A stretch of 7,865 nt of DNA from Planctomycetales bacterium (GCA_025362255.1 JANYGY010000057.1:1-7865), one strand, 5' to 3'; shown: positions 1 through 6,929, numbered from the stretch's first letter. Made by a program: numbers and translations. Notes: generated by a model not told the origin, from the letters alone.

Positions 1-361
1 TGTTGGCGTGGTGTTCCATCGCGGTGACCAGGATGCGGTCACCGGGTTTTAAATGCTTACGGCCCCATGACCAGGCGATCAGATTGATCGCATCCGTGCA
101 GCCCATGGTGAAAACAATTTCACGTTCGGATTGGGCATTGATGAACCGCGAAACGGTATGTCGTGATTCCTCATACAGCTGAGTGGATTGAACCGACCGC
201 CGATACATGCCGCGGTGGACCGTCCCATATTCTGCGCGCAGGAAGTGATCCATGCGTTCGATCACCGCCAGGGGCTTTTGGGCGGTGGCACCGGAATCGA
301 GATACGTCATTCCCGCGAGTCCGGGAAACTGGGCTTTGATCGCGGCGATGTCCCAAGTCAT
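1..361 (-). CDS. sufS: Cysteine desulfurase SufS, N-terminal 120 residues (cut by left edge)
   Basis: PLP-dependent class-V aminotransferase-fold enzyme that takes sulfur from L-cysteine as an enzyme persulfide and feeds it to the SUF scaffold in the cytoplasm. Only the N-terminal part is present. Seen: LDSGATAQKP (residues 21-30), GTVHRGMYRRS (46-56), FTMGCTDAINLIAWSWG (84-100) and MEHHAN (115-120), all matching the group-II (SufS/CsdA) pattern; the EHHAN histidine stacks on PLP in the family. The PLP lysine and the persulfide cysteine lie beyond the edge. The usual RGTTEAIN stretch reads MGCTDAIN here: the second Thr is kept, while Arg and the first Thr are replaced by Met and Cys. The ATG start lies 4 bp after the sufD stop, and a purine-rich GAGAG inside the sufD end may serve as its ribosome site. 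The operon position supports SufS over CsdA. Confidence 0.95.
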   Translation of the reverse strand, partial: MTWDIAAIKAQFPGLAGMTYLDSGATAQKPLAVIERMDHFLRAEYGTVHRGMYRRSVQSTQLYEESRHTVSRFINAQSEREIVFTMGCTDAINLIAWSWGRKHLKPGDRILVTAMEHHAN

Positions 362-365
362 AAAC

Positions 366-1553
366 TTATCTCTCGGGGTGAAACGTTTCAGGAGCAGGCA
401 GGAACGCGCGATCGGCCACGCCGGCGAGCCGGGCAAGGACTTCCTCGGAAAAACCCACCGTCAACAATGCCCGCGCTTCGTTTAACGGCAGGCCACGCAT
501 CCTCAGATAGAGCAGTTCATCAGCGTCGAGTTGGCCAACCGTGGCGCCGTGATTGGCCTTCACATCGTCAGCTTTGATATCCAGTTGCGGCCGGGTGTCT
601 GCGCGTGTGGTGTCCGACAACAACAGATGATGATTCTGCTGAGTGGCATTGGCGCCATCAGCGCCCGCCAGGATATGGACACAACCATCGAAACTACAGC
701 GCCCACGATCATGCAGCACGCTCTTAAACAATTGGTCGCTGGTCGAGTCAGCGGCGGCGTGCACGACCCGCAACCAATGATGCGCCTGATGCTGAGCGTG
801 GACCTCGGCCAAGCCTGCGAGAGCCACATGCGCGCCGCGTTGTTTGATCAGCGCCCGCATGCCGAGGCGAACACAGGCGCCTCCGCGAATCACTGAGGTC
901 CAATCGAGCGTAGCGTCAGCCTCTATCTGGACCGTGGCCATCGCCAACAAGTGATGCCAGGGCGTACTTTGGAATTCGCTGACTCGAACCTGCGCTCCGC
1001 GCCCCACGGTGATGCTGATGGCTGGGCAGGAGCGGGCGGCGGCGAGCGCGACATGACGGATGATCACGTGGAGGGTGACGCCGGGGGCGACTTCGAGATG
1101 AAGGCTGAAGCCGCTCGCGCCGCCGCTCACAACGTTCACCACCTGAAGCGGTTCCGGATGGCTGCCAGCGATACGCACGATCTGCCGACAGGTGCCATCG
1201 GCGATGGCCCAACATGCTGCGATATCCGTCTCGGTGGCGAGTCGCGCCGCTGTTTGCGCATCGTCTTCAGCAGTCGGCAGAGCGAGTTGCCATTCGCTTG
1301 GCCAATCGCCATGGCCGAGGGAATGGAAGCGGCCATCGAACAGCACCAGCGCCCGTTGCGTGTGGTCGACGATGGTGCGCAACTCGGCGCTGGTTGGCGA
1401 TCTCTGCGGTGCGTATTCACCATTCGCGAGCGTATCGCAACGGACGTAACGCCAGTCCTCATGGGCGCTCGTCGGCAGGCCGAGAATCGCGGCTCGGTTG
1501 AGGGCGAGCGCGTTTAAATCCGGATCAGCCACGGATGATCCAGTCATAGCCAT
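366..1553 (-). CDS. sufD: Fe-S cluster assembly protein SufD
   Basis: Non-catalytic partner of SufB in the SufBC2D scaffold, where de novo Fe-S clusters form at the SufB-SufD interface. The N-terminal region has GLPTSAHEDWRYV, the usual SufD helical start. The middle is a poorly conserved beta-helix. The C-terminal core has DIKADDVKANHGATVGQLD followed by ELLYLRMRGL, the SufB/SufD family signature. The His of ANHGATVG (about residue 335 in this form) matches the E. coli SufD His360 implicated at the interface. The start is uncertain. An open GTG at 1586 would overlap sufC by about 60 bp and add residues unlike the family. ATG at 1553 or 1547, or GTG at 1532 with a GGA six bases upstream, are better; I give 1553. 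All overlap the sufC end, so coupling is likely. Length (about 390-395 aa) is slightly short of E. coli SufD (423 aa). Confidence 0.93.
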   Translation of the reverse strand: MAMTGSSVADPDLNALALNRAAILGLPTSAHEDWRYVRCDTLANGEYAPQRSPTSAELRTIVDHTQRALVLFDGRFHSLGHGDWPSEWQLALPTAEDDAQTAARLATETDIAACWAIADGTCRQIVRIAGSHPEPLQVVNVVSGGASGFSLHLEVAPGVTLHVIIRHVALAAARSCPAISITVGRGAQVRVSEFQSTPWHHLLAMATVQIEADATLDWTSVIRGGACVRLGMRALIKQRGAHVALAGLAEVHAQHQAHHWLRVVHAAADSTSDQLFKSVLHDRGRCSFDGCVHILAGADGANATQQNHHLLLSDTTRADTRPQLDIKADDVKANHGATVGQLDADELLYLRMRGLPLNEARALLTVGFSEEVLARLAGVADRAFLPAPETFHPER

Positions 1554-2265
1554 CGCGTTCGAGCTTGGCAGCAAGTTCAGGGCCACCGCTGTGCAGGATC
1601 CGACCTTGGCCGAGTACGTGGATGCGGTCTGGTTTGACCAGATCCAGCAACCTTTGGAAATGGGTGATCAGGATCACGCTGCGGTCGGCCCGGCGATAGG
1701 CATTGATCGCTGCCGCAACTGATTTCAAAGCATCGATGTCGAGTCCGGAATCAGTTTCATCTAGCACTGCCAAGGTCGGCTCAAGCACGTGTAACTGGAG
1801 GATCTCGTTGCGCTTCTTCTGGCCACCAGACATCCCGGCATTCAACATCCGGTCAGCGTAATCAGGAGGTACTTGCGACTCGGCGATCTTTTGCACAAGG
1901 AAAGGCGGGAAATCCTTGATCGCGATTTCCGGTTTGCCACTCGACTTGGCTTTGGCGTTATAGGCCAGACGAAGGAATTCGGCGTTGGCTACTCCGGGAA
2001 CTTCGACCGGATATTGCCAGGATACGAACAATCCAAGATTGGCGCGGGTCTCGGGATCGAGCGTCAGCAGATCACGACCCATGAATTCAGCCCGACCGCT
2101 GACGGTGTATGCCGGATGGCCCGCAAGCGCCCGACCAAGCGTGGTCTTTCCTGAGCCATTCGGGCCCATCAAGGCGTGGACTTCGCCAGCGCCGACCGTC
2201 AGCGAGAACCCATTGAGAATGTTGGTATCGCCGACGGCGACCTTGAGATTGTCGAGGACGAGCAC
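1525..2265 (-). CDS. sufC: Fe-S cluster assembly ATPase SufC
   Basis: Cytosolic ABC-type ATPase of the SufBC2D complex; ATP-driven dimerisation remodels SufB and SufD for cluster assembly. At 246 aa it has the usual SufC length. Seen in order: Walker A GPNGSGKTT (34-42), Q-loop Gln near residue 84 (VSWQYPVEVPGV), the ABC signature MSGGQKKRNEILQ (145-157), Walker B with catalytic Glu in LAVLDETDSGLDID (165-178), and the H-loop His in LITHFQRLL (His202). ETDSGLD and KKRNEILQ separate SufC from ordinary transporter ATPases. The signature has Gln149 where most SufC proteins I know have Glu (SGGEKKRNE). The start is GTG, 4 bp after the sufB stop; no in-frame ATG is nearby and no strong Shine-Dalgarno is seen, so translation probably depends on sufB. 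Confidence 0.97.
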   Translation of the reverse strand: MLVLDNLKVAVGDTNILNGFSLTVGAGEVHALMGPNGSGKTTLGRALAGHPAYTVSGRAEFMGRDLLTLDPETRANLGLFVSWQYPVEVPGVANAEFLRLAYNAKAKSSGKPEIAIKDFPPFLVQKIAESQVPPDYADRMLNAGMSGGQKKRNEILQLHVLEPTLAVLDETDSGLDIDALKSVAAAINAYRRADRSVILITHFQRLLDLVKPDRIHVLGQGRILHSGGPELAAKLERDGYDWIIRG

Positions 2266-2269
2266 GATG

Positions 2270-3700
2270 TTATCCGACGGAATTTTCGAGTTTGAGAGTC
2301 AACAACTTGCGCGCCTCGGCGGCGAATTCCAAAGGCAGCACATCGAGGACATCCTTGCAGAAGCCACTAACGATTGCCTGCAATGCATCTTCCTGGCTGA
2401 TGCCGCGCGAACGGAAATAGAAGAGCTGGTCTTCACTGAGCTTGCTGGTCGAGGCTTCGTGTTCGACTACCGCATCAGCGCGCTGTACGTCGACATAGGG
2501 ATAGGTGTGCGCTTCGCAGCGCTTGCCGACCAGCATCGAATCGCAACTGGTATAGTTGCGGGCCCCGGCGGCGTTGCGCTGAATCTGCACCAGGCCGCGA
2601 TAGACATTGGTCGAGACGTCGGCGGCGATGCCCTTGGAGATGATCGTGCTGCGGGTGTTCTTCCCGAGATGGATCATCTTGGTGCCGGTGTCGGCCTGCA
2701 TGTGGCCGTTGGTCAGGGCCACGGAATAGAATTCGCCGATCGAGCCATCACCTTGCAGGATGCAACTTGGATATTTCCAGGTGATCGCACTGCCAGTCTC
2801 GACTTGAGTCCACGAGATCTTGGAATTGACGCCACGGCAGGCGCCGCGCTTGGTGACGAAATTGTAGACGCCACCCTCGCCCGTCTCCTTGTCCCCGGCA
2901 TACCAGTTCTGAACCGTTGAATATTTTATTTCGGCGCGATCAAGGGTGACCAGCTCGACCACTGCCGCATGCAGTTGATGTTTTGACGATTGGGGGGCGG
3001 TACAGCCTTCGAGATAGCTGACATAGGCGCCTTCATCGGCGATGATCAGGGTCCGCTCGAATTGTCCGGCATCGGTATTGTTGATTCTGAAATAAGTCGA
3101 CAGCTCAAGCGGGCAGCGGGTGAATGGAGGAATGTAGACGAACGATCCATCACTGAACACCGCACTGTTGAGGGCGGCGAAATAGTTGTCGGCCACCGGC
3201 ACGACCGACCCGAGCCAGCGTTCGATCAGTGCCGGGAACTGGTGCACCGCTTCGGAGAATGAACAGAAGATCACTCCTGCATCGTACAGTTTCTGCTGAT
3301 GGGTGGTGGCGATCGAGACAGAATCGAACACTGCGTCGACCGCGACTCCCGACAGACGTCGCTGTTCATCGAGCGGGATGCCGAGCTTGGCGAAGGTCTC
3401 GAGGATCTCCGGCGGCACTTCATCGATGCTGTTATAGGTCGGCTTGCTGTTCGCAGCAGATTTATGGGCCGAGAAATACTGGATGTTCTGATAGTCGATG
3501 GGCGGGTAGGTGACGTGGGCCCATTCGGGCTCCTTCATCTTCTGAAAGAGTGCGAACGCTTTGAGCCGGAATTTCAGGAGGAATGCAGGCTCGTTGCGCG
3601 CTGCGCTGATCGCGCGCACAGTGTCCTCGGTCAAGCCGCGACCCAGAGTCACTGCCTCTACTGCGGTTGAAAATCCGTATTTGTACGGTTCATCGCTCAT
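2270..3700 (-). CDS. sufB: Fe-S cluster assembly scaffold SufB
   Basis: Main scaffold subunit of SufBC2D; it accepts sulfur and holds the nascent Fe-S cluster. The 476 aa product is close to E. coli SufB (495 aa) and can be followed along its whole length. The N-terminus has EPYKYGFSTAVE and ISAARNEPAFLLKFRLKAF. The core has NFVTKRGACRG, SWTQVETGSAITWKYPSC, GEFYSVALTNGHMQADTGTK and STIISKGIAADVS. The C-terminal part has CDSMLVGKRCEAHTYPYVD, VEHEASTSKLSEDQLFYFRS and GFCKDVLDVLPLEFAAEA. Cys386 lines up with E. coli Cys405, and Glu413-His414-Glu415 with its Glu432-His433-Glu434, so the residues implicated in cluster assembly are kept. ATG is preceded by AGGAG at 7 nt, and its first bases overlap the stop of the upstream NifU-like gene (ATGA). 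Confidence 0.98.
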   Translation of the reverse strand: MSDEPYKYGFSTAVEAVTLGRGLTEDTVRAISAARNEPAFLLKFRLKAFALFQKMKEPEWAHVTYPPIDYQNIQYFSAHKSAANSKPTYNSIDEVPPEILETFAKLGIPLDEQRRLSGVAVDAVFDSVSIATTHQQKLYDAGVIFCSFSEAVHQFPALIERWLGSVVPVADNYFAALNSAVFSDGSFVYIPPFTRCPLELSTYFRINNTDAGQFERTLIIADEGAYVSYLEGCTAPQSSKHQLHAAVVELVTLDRAEIKYSTVQNWYAGDKETGEGGVYNFVTKRGACRGVNSKISWTQVETGSAITWKYPSCILQGDGSIGEFYSVALTNGHMQADTGTKMIHLGKNTRSTIISKGIAADVSTNVYRGLVQIQRNAAGARNYTSCDSMLVGKRCEAHTYPYVDVQRADAVVEHEASTSKLSEDQLFYFRSRGISQEDALQAIVSGFCKDVLDVLPLEFAAEARKLLTLKLENSVG

Positions 3701-4422
3701 GCTGGGGCTCCTGGCTCAATGGTTATCCCCGCATGGAGACGACCGCGTACGGCATCGGTCAGCATCTGGCAGACGGTCGGTATCTGTTCGACCCCCAATC
3801 CGGTGAACGTCACGACCACATGGAAGTCATCGTGCAGACCTTCGATCGCAGCGGCTACGCCTGCATGAGTGAGGCGCGGCAACGTCTCGCTGATGATCGC
3901 ATCAATCATGCCGATCTTTTTCAGCAGGGACAAAGGCAGCCACTGCTCATCAGCTGGAGTCCAGTCGGCTTTGCGTTTGCGCTGATACGACACTTTTTCG
4001 TCGGGCTTTTCCAACAACCGCACGTTGGGCAGCTCGGCGAGGGCCCGATTCTGCAGGTCACTGAGAAAGTCGGTGTCGGCTGGCGGACAGCTGGGGGTCG
4101 AGGGATCATCCCGCAGCAGGCTGTCGACCTGGGCAATGGTGAGCGCGCAAGCATCGCTGACCGTGCGCCCGCGCACGAGTTCACTGAACGCATCCATCAA
4201 TGGATGGCTGGCGACTGAGCCGAAGGCGAGAAATCGGGAATCCTCGATCACCTGGGTCGTCAGATCGACCAGCCAATACAACCGCGCCTGGCCTTGAGCG
4301 TCGGAAACCGCCAACAGCCCGAGTTGCCGGCGGGCCGCGTCGATGGCGGCAAAAGCCCCACGGGTGCGCGGTTTTTTCAGCCGGGCGAGGGCTTTCAGCG
4401 AGAGGGTGGCGGTGGTGGTCAT
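3697..4422 (-). CDS. NifU/IscU-like protein lacking the cluster-binding cysteines, first gene of the suf operon
   Basis: A 241 aa product of uncertain function. Residues 7-145 align by eye to IscU: KKPRTRGAF matches the ENPRNVGSF start, and VIEDSRFLAFGSVAS followed by FSELVRGRTVSDACAL matches IEDARFKTYGCGSAI followed by TEWVKGKSLDEAQAI. ELPNVRLLEK matches ELPPVKIHCS. Residues 166-238 resemble the Nfu (NifU C-terminal) domain: an I--I-P-L--G lead-in, then VVVTFTGLG and a final helix. The three IscU cysteines read Gln, Ser or Val, and Glu here, the neighbouring Asp is Gln, and the Nfu CxxC is absent. The only cysteines are at 92, 112 and 218. It therefore cannot bind a cluster in the usual way; a structural, adaptor or regulatory role in the SUF complex is inferred from its position. 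ATG at 4422 fits the IscU N-terminus; an upstream ATG at 4512 would add 30 unrelated residues. Its stop overlaps the sufB start by 4 bp. Confidence 0.72.
   Translation of the reverse strand: MTTTATLSLKALARLKKPRTRGAFAAIDAARRQLGLLAVSDAQGQARLYWLVDLTTQVIEDSRFLAFGSVASHPLMDAFSELVRGRTVSDACALTIAQVDSLLRDDPSTPSCPPADTDFLSDLQNRALAELPNVRLLEKPDEKVSYQRKRKADWTPADEQWLPLSLLKKIGMIDAIISETLPRLTHAGVAAAIEGLHDDFHVVVTFTGLGVEQIPTVCQMLTDAVRGRLHAGITIEPGAPA
3708..3712 (-). promoter_or_regulatory. Ribosome binding site of sufB
   Basis: AGGAG on the minus strand, 7 nt before the sufB ATG and inside the last codons of the NifU-like gene. It is the clearest Shine-Dalgarno in the SUF operon and fixes the sufB start. Because the preceding gene must be read through it, re-initiation at the ATGA overlap is probable. 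Confidence 0.7.
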
Positions 4423-4617
4423 CGGCGTTGGGGCAAAGGTACGGATCGGGAGCCTGTCGCAAATTCTGCAGGGGGGCCGGGTTGCCAGATGGTGTTCGCG
4501 ATGCTGGGTCATGTGGGGCGTGCATGGCTGGGGTCCGGGATACTTTTAGCTGAAGATGCAGATGGGTTCACCAGCGCTGATGATACGGGCACTGTTTTGC
4601 TCGAATCCTACCTGCAG
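4423..4617. other. Divergent intergenic region between the suf and polysaccharide operons
   Basis: About 195 bp between the head of the minus-strand suf operon and the head of the plus-strand flippase operon. Both promoters should lie here unless transcription enters from further away. No convincing -35/-10 pair is visible on either strand. The best weak matches are GATACT at 4539-4544 on the plus strand, without a proper -35, and a TTGCGA on the minus strand with a 15 bp spacer to TACCTT. I see no rho-independent terminator and no clear inverted repeat for an Rrf2/IscR-type regulator. An 8 bp direct repeat, TGCAGATG, occurs at 4557-4564 and 4613-4620, the second copy covering the flippase ATG; it may be chance. 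Open frames cross the region in both directions but resemble no protein. Confidence 0.5.
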
Positions 4618-6102
4618 ATGAGCGTCCTTCGCGCTGGTCTGTGGCTGTCGATCGGCATCGCCTTGGGGCGTTTTGCCGGGTTTGTCCGCGAATCGATCCT
4701 CGCCCAACGCTATGGCCTGGGCTCTGACGCCGATGTCGCGGTGCTGGTGCTGACGATTCCCGACAGTCTGTTGAATGTGCTCATCGGGTCGGCGATGGGC
4801 GCGGCCTTGATCCCGGCCTTGGCGGCATTGCGTCGTGCTCCATCGACTGAGGCGTTTGCTGGTTCGGCCAGCGAAAGAGTCGATCGCCTGCACACCCAGA
4901 TCGCGGTGGTGGCAGTGGCGATGGGGCTCTTGCTGACCGTTGTGGCGACTTGGGGAGCCGAGTTTTTAGTGCGGGCCCTGGCCCCGGGCATGAGCGCCGT
5001 TCAGGTCGTGCACACCTCGTCGCTGGTCGCGATCGGCTTGTGGGCCATGCCGATAACCGTGCTGTCATCCGTGCTGGGTGCCGGATTGCAGGAGCGCGAA
5101 CGCTTTGCGAGCACCGCGCTAGGCACCCTGATCTTCAATGGCGCGATCATCGTCGCGCTGGTGGTGTGGCAGGGCGTACTAGCGGCGATCGCCTGGGCGA
5201 TGGTGGCAGGAGCGCTCCTGCGTCTGGCCGGACAGTTCGCCGAGTGGAGATGGTCGGGCGGGCGCTGGCGGTGGCAGTGGCTCTTTTTGAGGGAGCGAGG
5301 AGCGTGGTTACCTGAGCGCGCACTCGCCGTTGCCTACGTCCAAGTTCTGATCGCGGGTGCCGCACTGATGCTGCTGCCCATCGCCGGGCGGTGGTTCGCC
5401 TCATTTGCCGGCGCCGGGTCGATCGCTGGTTGGACCTATGCCACAAAGCTCTTCGAGTTGCCGTTGCAGGTCTTGATCACGGTGTTCGCGACCGCTCTTT
5501 TTCCGCGATTTTCGCAGTTGTTGGCAGCTGGTGATGTCATCGCCGCGAAGCAGTTTTTGCAGCTCGGGGGACAAGTGGTGCTGGTCTGCGCCACCGCCGT
5601 CGCGGTGGTCGCCGCGTGGTTCGCCCCCGATCTGGTGCAGCTGGCGTTCCGCTTGCCGGCAGCCGATGGCGCGGTGGTCGCGGGGCTGGTGCAGGTCCTG
5701 CTGATCGGGCTGCCGTTCGCCGGATTGACGGCCTTGTTGCAGGCGTGGTACGCCGCCGGTCGCGATACCCGTACGCCGCTGATCGTGGGCATCATCGGGG
5801 TCGGCTGTTTCCTCGCCGCGGGCTGGCCGGTGCTGCGCAGCGGAGGTTTGGTCGGCTTGGCGTGGCTTGCGGCGGCGCAGTACGCGCTTGGTTGCGGCTT
5901 ACTCGTCCACCGCGGGCTCCTGTCCTGGCGGGTGCTCGTGCCCTCCGCAATCGCTGCCGGCGTCGCGCTCGGACTGTGCCTCCTTTCGCCGTTGATCGAT
6001 GGATCTATCCTGCGCCTTGCACTCGCCGTCGTCGCGGGATCCGTGGCGGTGGCTGCGGGACTCGCCGCGATTCCCGGCCTTCGCCAATTTGCCAAACGCT
6101 GA
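4618..6102 (+). CDS. MurJ/MviN-family lipid-linked oligosaccharide flippase
   Basis: Integral membrane protein of the MOP superfamily, 494 aa (E. coli MurJ is 511), hydrophobic throughout with the many membrane helices expected. Such proteins flip polyprenyl-linked glycans across the inner membrane. The ATG at 4618 gives an N-terminus that lines up without gaps to E. coli MurJ: Arg18, Gly21, Arg24, Asp39 and Pro48 coincide (LGRFAGFVRES, DADVAV, TIPDSLLNVL). The longer open frame starting at 4294 lies over the intergenic region and is not credible. Arg52, Arg53 and Glu57 of MurJ are Leu, Asn and Gly here. The later YADRLMEFP motif reads YATKLFELP, so Asp269 and Arg270 become Thr and Lys while Glu273 is kept. 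With an aldolase and an initiating sugar transferase downstream, I infer a flippase for the cluster's own polysaccharide intermediate. A divergent lipid II flippase is not excluded. No clear Shine-Dalgarno is seen. Confidence 0.9.
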   Translation: MSVLRAGLWLSIGIALGRFAGFVRESILAQRYGLGSDADVAVLVLTIPDSLLNVLIGSAMGAALIPALAALRRAPSTEAFAGSASERVDRLHTQIAVVAVAMGLLLTVVATWGAEFLVRALAPGMSAVQVVHTSSLVAIGLWAMPITVLSSVLGAGLQERERFASTALGTLIFNGAIIVALVVWQGVLAAIAWAMVAGALLRLAGQFAEWRWSGGRWRWQWLFLRERGAWLPERALAVAYVQVLIAGAALMLLPIAGRWFASFAGAGSIAGWTYATKLFELPLQVLITVFATALFPRFSQLLAAGDVIAAKQFLQLGGQVVLVCATAVAVVAAWFAPDLVQLAFRLPAADGAVVAGLVQVLLIGLPFAGLTALLQAWYAAGRDTRTPLIVGIIGVGCFLAAGWPVLRSGGLVGLAWLAAAQYALGCGLLVHRGLLSWRVLVPSAIAAGVALGLCLLSPLIDGSILRLALAVVAGSVAVAAGLAAIPGLRQFAKR

Positions 6103-6929
6103 TGCCCCTCACCCCTATGCTCGTTCACAAACTGATCACCAACGACCCTGAGGTAGCCGCTTATGCGGTCGCCAGCGGGGTCGGTCGGATCATGGTCGAC
6201 ATCGAACGACTCGGCAAAGCTGAACGTCAAGCCGGACGCAGCACGGTGATCAGCGATCATCAGATCAGCGATGTCGCGCGCATCCGCGCGGCCGTGCCAA
6301 AGGCTGACATCCTCCTGCGCATCAATCCCTGGCACCCTGGCTCAGCTGCTGAAATCAGTGCAGGAATCAGCGCTGGGGCCAATCACCTGATGCTGCCGAT
6401 GGTCACCAGTGAGCGCGAAGTCGCGGCGGCCGCGGCAGAACTCGTCGGGACCTCGGTCGGCCTGATCCCCTTGATCGAAACTCCGGCGGCGATGGTGCGT
6501 CTGCATCGCATCGTGCGCGTGCCAGGGGTCAGCGAGATCTACATTGGACTCAATGATCTGCACCTTGGCCTCGGCCTTCAGTTCATGTTCGAGATCGTCG
6601 CCAGCGGGCTGCTCGAACAGATGACTGGAGTGGTCCGCGCGGCCGGTCTGCCGTTCGGCTTCGGAGGTATCGCGACGCTCGGCGGAGGGATCGTACCCGC
6701 GCACCTGGTCTTGGCTGAGCACGTCCGCTTGGGTTCGACGCGGGTGATCCTGGCGCGCGCGTTTTCGCAAGGCGCGACCACCGTCGCCGATTTCATGCGT
6801 GCCGATCTGCCTGGAGAAATTCAGCGATTGGTCGATGAAACCGCTGCCTTGAGTAAGTCCGACGTCGCCGCCAAGCATCGCGAATTGCAAGCCTGCGTGC
6901 AACGGCATGTGGAATCGCTGCCGTGTTGA
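6102..6929 (+). CDS. HpcH/HpaI-type aldolase of a polysaccharide cluster
   Basis: A 275 aa TIM-barrel aldolase related to the HpcH/HpaI and citrate-lyase beta family, which cleaves or forms C-C bonds through a metal-bound pyruvate or acyl-CoA enolate. Seen: VDIERLGKAERQAGRSTVIS (32-51), LLRINPWHPGS (71-81, with Arg73 as the likely catalytic arginine), LIPLIETPAAM (121-131, Glu126) and IYIGLNDLHLGLG (146-158, Asp152). Glu126 and Asp152 correspond to the metal-binding Glu and Asp of HpaI. MFE, PFGFGGIA and EHVRLGSTRVILARAFSQG complete a pattern I associate with aldolases in surface-polysaccharide clusters rather than aromatic degradation. The substrate is unknown; making or trimming an unusual sugar precursor is an inference. 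Its ATG overlaps the flippase stop by 1 bp (TGATG), indicating coupling. The frame stays open upstream to 5616 inside the flippase gene, but that extension is a shadow. Confidence 0.85.
   Translation: MPLTPMLVHKLITNDPEVAAYAVASGVGRIMVDIERLGKAERQAGRSTVISDHQISDVARIRAAVPKADILLRINPWHPGSAAEISAGISAGANHLMLPMVTSEREVAAAAAELVGTSVGLIPLIETPAAMVRLHRIVRVPGVSEIYIGLNDLHLGLGLQFMFEIVASGLLEQMTGVVRAAGLPFGFGGIATLGGGIVPAHLVLAEHVRLGSTRVILARAFSQGATTVADFMRADLPGEIQRLVDETAALSKSDVAAKHRELQACVQRHVESLPC

Noticed and set aside
951..1517. Open plus-strand frame of 188 codons opposite sufD
   Set aside because: Antisense shadow of a well-supported gene.
1554..1586. GTG start of sufD at 1586
   Set aside because: It would overlap sufC by about 60 bp and adds residues unlike SufD; starts at 1553, 1547 or 1532 are more economical.
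1985..2920. Open plus-strand frame of 311 codons opposite sufC and sufB
   Set aside because: It lies antisense to two genes with full family motifs, shows no recognisable domain, and has no ribosome site or operon context.
3667..4218. Open plus-strand frame of 183 codons opposite the NifU-like gene
   Set aside because: No recognisable family, and the minus strand carries the IscU-like reading.
4423..4512. 30-residue N-terminal extension of the NifU-like protein with a CxxC (PPCRICDR)
   Set aside because: The CxxC is tempting because the protein otherwise lacks cluster ligands, but IscU similarity starts after the inner ATG and neither ATG has a good ribosome site. Kept as a low-probability alternative.
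4294..4617. Upstream extension of the flippase frame by 108 codons
   Set aside because: The extra residues resemble nothing and overlap the NifU-like gene; the MurJ alignment begins exactly at the ATG at 4618.
4557..4620. Direct repeat TGCAGATG upstream of and at the flippase start
   Set aside because: Only 8 bp, two copies, no symmetry or partner sites; chance is the simplest explanation.
5616..6101. Upstream extension of the aldolase frame by 162 codons
   Set aside because: It is Arg/Ala/Gly-rich out-of-frame reading of the flippase gene; the aldolase fold begins just after the ATG at 6102.
5436..6335. Open minus-strand frame of 299 codons opposite the flippase and aldolase genes
   Set aside because: Its protein is rich in Ala, Thr, Pro and Ser with no domain, as expected from the reverse of G+C-rich coding DNA.
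6342..6908. Open minus-strand frame of 188 codons opposite the aldolase gene
   Set aside because: Antisense shadow; the aldolase reading has catalytic motifs throughout.
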